Source: Pseudomonadota bacterium
GTDB lineage: Bacteria > Pseudomonadota > Gammaproteobacteria > Pseudomonadales > Pseudomonadaceae
Direction of reading: 5' to 3'
Assembly: GCA_023431055.1 (NCBI GenBank)
Contig: JAEYXX010000045.1
Location: forward strand, 1 to 28,327
Length of the DNA stretch: 28,327 bases
Every line of letters starts with the position of its first letter. The stretch's first letter is position 1. The notes below the pieces were generated by a model. It searched no databases. It saw nothing but the letters and a program-made list of their open reading frames with translations, and was not told where the DNA came from. This document shows, in pieces, positions 14,477 through 21,556 of the stretch. A program made the translations under genes and the position numbers.

Positions 14477-17370
14477 GCGACAACATCACGCTGCGCCTGC
14501 AACTGCTCGGGCAGCTGTTCAGCCGCAACAATCTGCTGGCCTGGGGCGTGCTGGCACTGGCGCTCGGCACGACGCTGCTGGCCTGGGACAGCTTGCGCCA
14601 GAGTCAGAGCGCGTCCGCCTCACGCCAGCTCGAGCTCCTTGCCGACGAAATCAGCGAGGCCATCATCCAGCGCATGCATAACCAAGAAAGCATCCTGCTC
14701 GGCGCCGCCGCCCTGCTCGATGCCAGCGAAGCGGTCAGTCGCGACGACTGGCGCGCCTACGCACGTCGTCTGAACCTGGAAGAACGCTACCCGGGCATCC
14801 AGGGCCTGGGGTTCAGCCAGGTATTGCCCACCGAACAGCTGCACGCCTTCGAAACCGAGATGCGTGCCGAGGGCTACCCCAACTTCCGCGTGCGCCCGCT
14901 TGGCGAGCGCACGCAGTACAGCGCCATCCGCTATATCGAGCCTTTCGCCGGACGCAACCTGGCCGCATTCGGCTTCGACATGCTGTCCGAACCCGTGCGC
15001 CAGGCCGCCATGCTCAGCGCCGCACGCAGCGGCCAGAGCCGTCTCTCCGGCCGCGTCACGCTGGTGCAGGAAACCCACGGCAAGGTCCAACCCGGACTGT
15101 TGCTGTACACCCCGGTGTACCGGCATGACCAACCGCTGGACACTCCCGAGCAGCGCCTGGCCGCGCTGCGCGGCTTTGCCTACAGCCCCTACCGCGCGCA
15201 CGACCTGATGCACGGCATCCTCGGTGCACGCCAACGCGACCTGGAGTTCGAGCTCTACGCCGGCCCCGATACGGCCGCCGCCGACCTGCTTTACAGCAGC
15301 GCTGACAACGCCATCGATACGCCTGCCGACACCCAACGAGAGCTGGAACTGTTCGGCCAGCGCTGGTACCTGAATTTTCACTACGCCCCAGGTTTTCTCG
15401 ACGCCGCCCACCGCGGCGAGGGCTCACTGCTGGCGTTGGGCGTCTGCATCAGCCTGTTGCTGTTCTTTCTGATCAGCAGCCTGAGCCTGCGCCGCGAGCA
15501 GATACAACAGCTGGCCGAGCGCATCACCGAACAGCTGCACCGCAGCGAAGAGCGCCTTGCACTGGCGCTCAAGGGCGGCAATGACGGTTGGTGGGACATC
15601 GACGTCAAGGCCGGCAGCTTCTTCGCCTCGGCCCACGGCTGGCAGATGCTCGGCTATCCGGAGCAGGGCCCGCCGGGTTTTGCCGATGCCCCCTGGGCCT
15701 GGGAAAACCTGGTGCACCCGGACGATCTGCCCGCAACGCGCGCCCGTCTGAAACAGGCGCTGTCCGCGGGCGCCAGCAACTTCACCATCGACTGTCGCCT
15801 GCTACGTGTCGACGGCAGCGAATTGCCGGTGCTGCTGCGCGGTTACATCCAGCGTGACGACAAAGGCTACCCGCTGCGCATCACCGGCACCACCATGGAC
15901 CAGAGCGAAGCCAAGCGCATCGAACGTCTGAAGAGCGAATTCGTCTCCACCGTCAGCCACGAGTTGCGCACCCCGCTGACCGCCATCGCCGGCTCCCTGG
16001 GACTGATCAATGGCGGCGCACTGGGCACGGTACCGGAAAGCATGCGCACCATGCTGGGCATCGCCCAGGCCAACAGCCAGCGCCTTAGCCACCTGATCAA
16101 CGATCTGCTGGACATGGACAAGCTGGAGGCCGGCAAGATGCAGTTCGACCTGCAACCCTGCAGCCTTGCCGAGCAGCTGCAGGAAGCGCTGGACAACAAC
16201 CAGGCCTACGCCGACCGCAATCAGGTCCAGCTGCGCCTGCTCGACTGCCTGCCGGCTCGCGTGCGGATCGATGCCATGCGTCTGCAGCAAGTGCTGGCCA
16301 ACTTCATCTCCAACGCCGTGAAGTACTCACCACCCGGCGCCGAGGTCAAACTGCGTGCCGAGCGCAGCGGCCCGCGGGTGCGCGTCGAGGTCATCGACCG
16401 AGGACCGGGGATCGCCGCCGAATTCCATCAACGTATCTTCAGCAAGTTCTCCCAGGCCGACGCCAGCGACAGCCGCAGCAAAGGTGGCACCGGTTTGGGG
16501 CTGGCGATCAGCAAGGAACTAATCGAGCGCATGGGCGGACAGATCGGCTTCGACTCGGTAGAAGGCCAGGGCACCTGCTTCTGGTTCGAGCTACCGATGC
16601 TGGCCGAGCCGGCCCTGCCCGCCACCCGCGACGGCCGGCGCAACGTGCTGGTGGTCGAAGACGAACCGGACATCGCCAACCTGCTGCGCCAGTTGCTGGA
16701 AGACGCCGGCTACCGCGTGCGTCTGGCCCACAGCCTGGACGAAGCACGTGCCTGCCTGCGCGAGGAAATGCCCGCTGCCATTAGCCTCGACCTGCGCCTG
16801 CCGGACGGCGACGGCATGCAACTGGTACAAGAACTGCGCGCCGACGCGCGCTATCGCGAGCTGCCAATTCTGGTGGTATCGGCCGCCTGTGAGGAGGGCC
16901 GCCTGGCACTGGACGGCGTGCCCGCGCTGGACTGGCTGAGCAAGCCGATCGACCCGCAGCGCCTGCTCGCCGCCCTTGCTCAGGCCCTGCAGAATCTGCC
17001 GCAGAGCCCACGCGTGCTACACGTGGAAGACGATCACGATCTGCGTATGGTGGTCGCCGAACAGGGCCGCGAGCTGGCCGAGTTCGTTCCCGCCGACAGC
17101 CTCGCCGAAGCGCGTCGCCTGCTCGCCGAGCAGCCTTTCGACCTGGTTCTGCTCGATCTCGGTCTGCCCGACGGCAACGGCCTGGAGCTGCTCGACGAAC
17201 TGCAACACCAGCGGCCAGGGCTACCGGTGGCCGTGCTCTCGGCCAGCGAGATGGATGGCCATGAATTGGCCGGGGTGAGCGCGGCACTGGCCAAATCACG
17301 CAATGATGGACAACACTTCCTGCACATGCTCAACCGCCTGTTACCCGCCAAGGAGACCCGCCATGACTGA
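14473..17370 (+). CDS. CHASE-domain hybrid histidine kinase with two receivers
   Basis: The 965-residue protein has a membrane helix at about 22-39, a periplasmic CHASE-type sensor (about 60-300; marked by YPGIQGLGFSQV, RPLGERTQYSAIRYIEP, FGFDMLSEP.R and QPGLLLYTPVY) and a second helix at about 316-337. Next come one PAS domain (about 355-480), HisKA with H496 (core 488-561) and an ATPase domain (about 595-710) with ANFISNAVKYSPPG and GGTGLGLAI. Two receivers complete it. The first (about 721-835) has E/D residues in VVEDEPD and phosphoacceptor D773; the second (about 845-960) has VEDDHD and D895 but lacks a clear Lys-Pro motif near its end. CHASE domains bind small extracellular ligands; this one is unknown. 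Its start overlaps the preceding stop (ATGA) and its end overlaps the next gene by 8 bases. Confidence 0.92.
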   Translation: MSDNITLRLQLLGQLFSRNNLLAWGVLALALGTTLLAWDSLRQSQSASASRQLELLADEISEAIIQRMHNQESILLGAAALLDASEAVSRDDWRAYARRLNLEERYPGIQGLGFSQVLPTEQLHAFETEMRAEGYPNFRVRPLGERTQYSAIRYIEPFAGRNLAAFGFDMLSEPVRQAAMLSAARSGQSRLSGRVTLVQETHGKVQPGLLLYTPVYRHDQPLDTPEQRLAALRGFAYSPYRAHDLMHGILGARQRDLEFELYAGPDTAAADLLYSSADNAIDTPADTQRELELFGQRWYLNFHYAPGFLDAAHRGEGSLLALGVCISLLLFFLISSLSLRREQIQQLAERITEQLHRSEERLALALKGGNDGWWDIDVKAGSFFASAHGWQMLGYPEQGPPGFADAPWAWENLVHPDDLPATRARLKQALSAGASNFTIDCRLLRVDGSELPVLLRGYIQRDDKGYPLRITGTTMDQSEAKRIERLKSEFVSTVSHELRTPLTAIAGSLGLINGGALGTVPESMRTMLGIAQANSQRLSHLINDLLDMDKLEAGKMQFDLQPCSLAEQLQEALDNNQAYADRNQVQLRLLDCLPARVRIDAMRLQQVLANFISNAVKYSPPGAEVKLRAERSGPRVRVEVIDRGPGIAAEFHQRIFSKFSQADASDSRSKGGTGLGLAISKELIERMGGQIGFDSVEGQGTCFWFELPMLAEPALPATRDGRRNVLVVEDEPDIANLLRQLLEDAGYRVRLAHSLDEARACLREEMPAAISLDLRLPDGDGMQLVQELRADARYRELPILVVSAACEEGRLALDGVPALDWLSKPIDPQRLLAALAQALQNLPQSPRVLHVEDDHDLRMVVAEQGRELAEFVPADSLAEARRLLAEQPFDLVLLDLGLPDGNGLELLDELQHQRPGLPVAVLSASEMDGHELAGVSAALAKSRNDGQHFLHMLNRLLPAKETRHD

Positions 17371-17749
17371 GCTCAAGCGCATCCTTCACGTCGAGGACGA
17401 CCCCTCGATCCAGGCCGTGGCCAAGGTCGCCCTCGAAGCCGTCGGCGGTTTCCAGGTGCTGAGCTGCGCCAGCGGACAGGACGCCTTGGATCAGGTCCAG
17501 GGTTTTGCTCCCGATTTCATCCTGCTGGACGTGATGATGCCCGGCATGGATGGCCCGCAAACGCTGGAAAAGCTCCGTCAGCTGGTGGACATCGACAGCG
17601 TGCCGGTGGCCTTCATGACCGCCAAGGTGCAACCCGGTGAGGTGGCGCATTACCGTAGCCTCGGCGCACTCGACGTGATCGTGAAACCCTTCGACCCCAT
17701 GCAGCTCGCCGCGCAGATTCGACAGATCTGGAGCCAGCGCCATGGATAA
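17363..17749 (+). CDS. Stand-alone CheY-like response regulator
   Basis: The 128-residue protein is a single receiver domain: acidic pocket E11/D12/D13, phosphoacceptor D56 (FILLDVMMPGMDG), the Thr of AFMTAK and the Lys of VIVKPFDP. There is no output domain, so it is likely a phosphate shuttle between the kinases and a downstream Hpt, or an allosteric partner. The ATG at 17363 is chosen over the open frame reaching further upstream because it has AAGGAGA 8 bases before it and begins the conserved fold. The gene overlaps the hybrid kinase by 8 bases and the following Hpt-GGDEF gene by 8 bases, so translation of the three is probably coupled. Confidence 0.93.
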   Translation: MTELKRILHVEDDPSIQAVAKVALEAVGGFQVLSCASGQDALDQVQGFAPDFILLDVMMPGMDGPQTLEKLRQLVDIDSVPVAFMTAKVQPGEVAHYRSLGALDVIVKPFDPMQLAAQIRQIWSQRHG

Positions 17750-19412
17750 GCAGGGCAATGCCGTCCCGCAGACTCTGCAGCAACGCCTGCAACAGCTCGG
17801 CCAGCAATTCAGCGAACGCCTGCGCCAGGAGTTGCCGGAGCTGGTGCAACAGGGCGAGCGACTGCTGCAGACCTACGACGGACAGCGCGACCAGCTGCTG
17901 CAGACACTGCGTGACCAATTGCACCGCCTCGCCGGCAGCGCCGGCACCTTCGGCTTCACCCAGCTGGGCCAGCAGGCCCGTGAGCTGGAACAACAGGCCG
18001 AACGCTGGCTGGATCAGCAGCAGCGTCAGCAACAGGAACTCGAAGCCTTCGTCGTCGCACTGCAGCAGCTCGGCGACCAGTCGGATGCCAACGGCAACCA
18101 TGGCGAACAGCAGAAAACGACCAGGCCGGTGGCGCGCACCGAGGGCGATACCCGACTCATCTATATTCTCGAAGACGAAATGGCCGTCGGCGAGAACATG
18201 CGCCTGACGCTGAGCAACTTTGGCTATCGTGCCGCGCACTTCCGCACGACAAGCGATCTGGACGCCGCCCTGCAGCAGCAACTGCCGGACGCCCTGATCG
18301 TCGATGTCAATCTGGCCGGCGAGGAGTGCAGCGGCCTGGACTACGCCGCACGCCTGCAACAGCGCCTGGAACCCCCCCTGCCGCTGCTGGTGCTGACCCA
18401 GCAGCGTGACTTCGCCACTCAGCTGCAGGCGGTGCGCGCCGGTGCGCTGGGTTTCTTCGCCAAGCCGGTGGACATCCCGCAGCTGGAAAGCCGCCTGGAG
18501 CGCTGCTTCGCCCAGCAGAGCGGCGAGTCCTACCGGGTGCTGATCGTCGACGACGACCGTGATCTGGCCAGCCGCTACAGCCTGGTACTGCGCGACGCCG
18601 GCATGCTGGTGGAAATCCTGCAGGACCCGGCGCAAATCTTCGAGCACCTGCGCAATTTCAACCCTGAAGTGGTGCTGCTCGACGTCAACATGCCGCACTG
18701 CACCGGCCCCGAACTGGCGCAGATCATCCGCTGCAATGACGACTGGCTGCGCATCCCGATCATCTACCTGTCGGCGGAAACCGACATCGCCAAGCAGATG
18801 AATGCGCTGATCAAGGCCGGTGACGATTTCGTCACCAAGCCGATATCCGACAACGCACTGGTCGCCGCCGTGTTTTCCCGCGCGCAGCGCGCCCGCCTGC
18901 TGTCCGACGCCCTGTCACGCGACAGCCTGACCGGCCTGCTCAAGCATGGCGACATCAAGGAACAGGTGGCGATCGAACTGGAGCGCGCGCTGCGCACCGG
19001 TGACCGCGCCAGCGTGGTGATGCTGGATATCGATCACTTCAAGCGGGTCAACGACGAACATGGCCACGCCGCAGGGGACAACGTCATCCGCGCCCTGGCC
19101 AACCTGCTGCGCCAGCGCCTGCGTCGGGTCGACAGCCTGGGCCGCTATGGCGGCGAGGAATTTCTCGCCGTGCTGCCGGACTGCACGCCGCAGCAGGCCA
19201 AGCAGATCGTCGATGAAATTCGCGAACGCTTCGCCGAGCTGCGCTTCATCGCCGATGGCGGCGAGTTCTCCTGCACCCTGAGTGCCGGTGTCGCCGGCAC
19301 CGATGTGCACAGCCAGGCCGAACAGCTGCGCGAGCGTGCCGACAAGGCCCTGTATGCGGCCAAGCACGGCGGGCGCAATCAGGTGCGGGTGGCGGAAGAG
19401 CATCGCGGCTGA
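17742..19412 (+). CDS. Hpt-REC-REC-GGDEF protein, likely diguanylate cyclase output of the phosphorelay
   Basis: The 556-residue cytoplasmic protein begins with a helical Hpt domain (about 10-110) with phosphoacceptor H61 in HRLAGSAGTFG. A charged linker follows, then receiver 1 (about 138-255; E144/D145, D188, Lys in FFAKPV), receiver 2 (about 264-385; DDD, D314, Lys in FVTKPI) and a GGDEF domain (about 392-550). The active-site motif is GGEEF at 470-474, with an RxxD inhibitory site (RRVD) before it and DIDHFKRVNDEHGH intact, so a product-inhibited active cyclase is expected. Having both an Hpt and receivers lets it accept phosphate by two routes. It overlaps the CheY-like gene by 8 bases and closes the operon. 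The last codons (His-Arg-Gly-stop) lie inside a REP palindrome, so the C-terminus may have been altered by insertion of that repeat. Confidence 0.93.
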   Translation: MDKQGNAVPQTLQQRLQQLGQQFSERLRQELPELVQQGERLLQTYDGQRDQLLQTLRDQLHRLAGSAGTFGFTQLGQQARELEQQAERWLDQQQRQQQELEAFVVALQQLGDQSDANGNHGEQQKTTRPVARTEGDTRLIYILEDEMAVGENMRLTLSNFGYRAAHFRTTSDLDAALQQQLPDALIVDVNLAGEECSGLDYAARLQQRLEPPLPLLVLTQQRDFATQLQAVRAGALGFFAKPVDIPQLESRLERCFAQQSGESYRVLIVDDDRDLASRYSLVLRDAGMLVEILQDPAQIFEHLRNFNPEVVLLDVNMPHCTGPELAQIIRCNDDWLRIPIIYLSAETDIAKQMNALIKAGDDFVTKPISDNALVAAVFSRAQRARLLSDALSRDSLTGLLKHGDIKEQVAIELERALRTGDRASVVMLDIDHFKRVNDEHGHAAGDNVIRALANLLRQRLRRVDSLGRYGGEEFLAVLPDCTPQQAKQIVDEIRERFAELRFIADGGEFSCTLSAGVAGTDVHSQAEQLRERADKALYAAKHGGRNQVRVAEEHRG

Positions 19413-19456
19413 AGCCGCTCCTACACCTAACCCCGTAGGAGCGGCTTCAGCCGCGA
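19403..19456. repeat. REP palindrome pair, probable terminator of the signalling operon
   Basis: A perfect 22-bp inverted repeat (19403-19424 and 19435-19456, core GTAGGAGCGGCTTCAGCC) is separated by a 10-base loop. It includes the stop codon of the GGDEF gene. The unit is a common Pseudomonas REP type. The long stem could stop or slow transcription between this operon and the converging cysW operon, although no T-run follows. Confidence 0.85.
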
Positions 19457-19593
19457 TAGATCATAACGGCGACAGCGGAGCGCCGCCCACCAACGCCACC
19501 CTGCTCACGCCTCGGCGCGCTGCATCAGGCGGCGCTGACGCCACTCCATGAAGGTCTTGAGGAACAGCGTGAGCAGCGCCATGCACGCCAGCA
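19434..19593 (-). pseudogene. Degenerate tandem copy of the cysW 3' end with its REP element
   Basis: This 160-bp segment repeats 19602-19761 at a constant offset of 168 bases with about 11 mismatches by eye and no gaps. Its minus-strand frame (about 19588-19505) encodes the last 28 or so residues of CysW (KTFMEWRQRRLMQRAEA, then stop), with one residue changed against the intact gene (RRLM for RVLM). It has no start and is cut off upstream by the second REP, so it is a non-functional remnant. It occupies the place where cysA would be expected. Confidence 0.8.
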
Positions 19594-19602
19594 CCACGCT
19601 CC

Positions 19603-19625
19603 GTAGGAGCGGCTTTAGCCGCGAT
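19603..19625. repeat. Single REP element between cysW and its truncated copy
   Basis: A GTAGGAGCGGCTTTAGCC-type unit, differing by one base from the unit at 19435. It belongs to the second 168-bp repeat and lies 48 bases beyond the cysW stop. Confidence 0.7.
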
Positions 19626-19672
19626 AGGTCATAACGGCTACAACGGAGTGCCGCCCGCCAACGCCACCCGGC

Positions 19673-20500
19673 TCACGCCTCGGCGCGCTGCATCAGCACG
19701 CGCTGACGCCACTCCATGAAGGTCTTGAGGAACAGTGTGAGCAGCGCCATGCACGCCAGCAGGCCAGCAGCGGTAAAGGCCGCTGCCGGCTTGTAGTCGT
19801 TGTTGAGCTGGTCGACCAAAAGCGGCAGGGTCAGGGTCTGGTTGATGATGGTGCCGGACACCACCGACACCGCGCCGAACTCGCCCACCGCACGGGCATT
19901 GGTCACCACCACGCCATACAGCAGCGCCCACTTGATCTTCGGCAGACTGATGCGGCGGAAGATCTGCCAGCCGCTGGCGCCCAGGCACATGGCGGCGGTT
20001 TCCTCATCCTGCCCCTGCGTCTGCATCACCGGGATCAGGATGCGTGCCACGTAGGGCGCGGTGACGAACACGGTGACCATGACGATGCCCGGCCAGGCGA
20101 ACATCAGCTGCAGGCCCTGATCGTAGAACCAGCGGCCGATGAAGCTCTCCAGGCCGTAGACCACCAGGTAGCAGAGACCGGCCACCACCGGCGACACCGC
20201 GTAGGGGATGTCGATCAGGGTGGTCAGCAGCTTGCGCCCACGAAAATCGTAGTGGGTCACGCACCAGGCCAGGCAGATGCCGAAGCACAGGTTCAGCGGC
20301 ACGGTGATCGCCGCCACCAGCAGGGTCAGGCCGATGGCGTGGAGCATGTAGTCCTCGCCGAGGTTGCTCCACAGCAGGTCGAGTCCGCCGGCCAGGGCCT
20401 TGGTGAAGATCAGCGCCAGCGGCACCAGCAGAATCAGCGCCACCACTGTCAGGCCGAGGATTACCAGCGCCCACTGGCGCCAATCTTGGGGCTTTTTCAT
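19673..20500 (-). CDS. cysW: Sulfate/thiosulfate ABC transporter permease CysW
   Basis: The 275-residue inner-membrane permease has six predicted hydrophobic segments, beginning at about 11-33 and ending with one near 240-262. The cytoplasmic ATPase-contact (EAA) loop is visible as EETAAMCLGASGWQIFRRISLPKI. Together with CysT it forms the channel that imports sulfate delivered by the periplasmic binding protein. The start at 20500 is chosen because its ATGA overlaps the cysT stop and AAGG lies 6 bases upstream; an in-frame ATG 18 bases earlier has no ribosome binding site. The usual next gene, the ATPase cysA, is not present: a tandem copy of the cysW 3' end and then the convergent signalling operon follow instead. 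The ATPase must come from elsewhere in the genome, or be supplied by another importer. Confidence 0.93.
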   Translation of the reverse strand: MKKPQDWRQWALVILGLTVVALILLVPLALIFTKALAGGLDLLWSNLGEDYMLHAIGLTLLVAAITVPLNLCFGICLAWCVTHYDFRGRKLLTTLIDIPYAVSPVVAGLCYLVVYGLESFIGRWFYDQGLQLMFAWPGIVMVTVFVTAPYVARILIPVMQTQGQDEETAAMCLGASGWQIFRRISLPKIKWALLYGVVVTNARAVGEFGAVSVVSGTIINQTLTLPLLVDQLNNDYKPAAAFTAAGLLACMALLTLFLKTFMEWRQRVLMQRAEA

Positions 20501-21336
20501 CGACCTTGCCGTTGCCATGCGAACAGACGCCCCTGCACGACTTGCAGGAGGAACAGAAGAGTCAGCGACGCGAGCAGAATCACCGAAGCGATGGCTGCCG
20601 CCGCCGGGTAATTGAATTCCTGCAGACGGACGAAAATCATCAGCGAGCTGACCTCCGTCTGATAGGGAATGTTGCCGGCGATCATGATCACCGCGCCGAA
20701 CTCACCGAGGCTGCGGATGAACGCCTGCGAACCACCGGTGACCAGCGCCGGCGCCAGGGTCGGCAGGATCACCTTGCGGAAGGTCTGCACACGGCTGGCG
20801 CCGAGGGTGCGCGCAGCCTCTTCGTATTCCGAGCCGAGGTCCTGCAGCACCGGCTGCACCGTGCGCACCACGAAGGGAATGCTGGTGAACACCATCGCCA
20901 CCACGATACCTGCGTAGGCGTAGGCCACCTTGAAGCCCAGCCACTGGCCGATCCAGCCGTTGGGCACCAGCAGCGCGGCGAGGGTCAGGCCAGCCACCGA
21001 GGTCGGCAGGGCGAAAGGCAGATCGACCAGCGCATCGACAATGCGCCGGCCGGGGAAGTCGTAGCGGGTGATGATCCAGGCCAGCAGCAGGCCCAGCACC
21101 AGCACCGCCAGGGTCGAATAGAGCGCGGCCGATATGGTCACCTTGTAGGTCTGCACCACGCGCGGATCGCTGATGGCGAACCAGTACTGCGCCCAGGTCA
21201 TGTCGCTGACGTACAAAAGCAGCGCCGACAGCGGCAGCAGGATCACCAGGGAGAGATACAGCACGCTGACGCCGAAGCTCAGGCCGAAGCCAGGCAGCAG
21301 CGGAGTCTGCAGGAAGAACAGCGTCGGTTTACTCAC
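20497..21336 (-). CDS. cysT: Sulfate/thiosulfate ABC transporter permease CysT (CysU)
   Basis: The 279-residue permease has six hydrophobic segments and the EAA loop EEAARTLGASRVQTFRKVILP followed by PALVTGG. The conserved CysT N-terminus (PLLPGFGLSFGVSVLYLSLV) is not preceded by a nearby ATG; a GTG at 21336 (VSKPTLF) is the most likely start, with a weak GAG 8 bases upstream. The frame stays open to an ATG at 21459, but that extension reads through a stem-loop and a palindromic repeat and does not look like protein. CysT pairs with CysW in sulfate import. It follows sbp after an unusually long gap (220 bases) and overlaps cysW by 4 bases. Confidence 0.9.
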   Translation of the reverse strand: MSKPTLFFLQTPLLPGFGLSFGVSVLYLSLVILLPLSALLLYVSDMTWAQYWFAISDPRVVQTYKVTISAALYSTLAVLVLGLLLAWIITRYDFPGRRIVDALVDLPFALPTSVAGLTLAALLVPNGWIGQWLGFKVAYAYAGIVVAMVFTSIPFVVRTVQPVLQDLGSEYEEAARTLGASRVQTFRKVILPTLAPALVTGGSQAFIRSLGEFGAVIMIAGNIPYQTEVSSLMIFVRLQEFNYPAAAAIASVILLASLTLLFLLQVVQGRLFAWQRQGR

Positions 21337-21361
21337 GAAAAAGCTCGGCTCTACAAATGCA

Positions 21362-21386
21362 GTTGGCCGCCAAAAAGGCGGCCAAC
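21362..21386 (-). terminator. Stem-loop in the sbp-cysT gap, possible attenuator
   Basis: A perfect 10-bp stem (GTTGGCCGCC with its complement) with a 5-base loop lies 25 bases before the cysT GTG start. It lacks a full T-run after the stem on the minus strand. It may lower expression of the permeases relative to the binding protein, or protect the sbp message from decay. Confidence 0.5.
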
Positions 21387-21445
21387 GGACCAGAAATTCA
21401 ATAACCCACGACGAATACAGCCCATGTGAGATCTCGCGAGCTAGA

Positions 21446-21528
21446 GCCCTGCAAGGCAAAAACAGGCGAGGGAGCGGAGTGTACTTTTGTACATGAGCAT
21501 CCCAAGCCTGTTTTTAACGCCGCAGGGC
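21446..21528. repeat. 83-bp nested palindromic repeat between sbp and cysT
   Basis: Three nested inverted repeats share one centre: GCCCTGC...GCAGGGC at the ends, AAAAACAGGC...GCCTGTTTTT inside, and TGTAC-TTTT-GTACA in the middle. From memory, elements of this shape are dispersed in Pseudomonas genomes. It contains no gene and probably folds into a cruciform or an RNA hairpin. Confidence 0.65.
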
Positions 21529-21556
21529 CGACGCGCAGCAGATCGTTGACGAACGC

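Noticed and set aside
11874..16155. Repeated kinase blocks as transposon or IS copies
   Set aside because: The repeats are in-frame protein domains of equal length inside intact kinases, without terminal repeats or a transposase.
21337..21459. An ATG start for cysT at 21459
   Set aside because: The extra 41 codons read through a palindromic repeat and a stem-loop and do not resemble a permease N-terminus.
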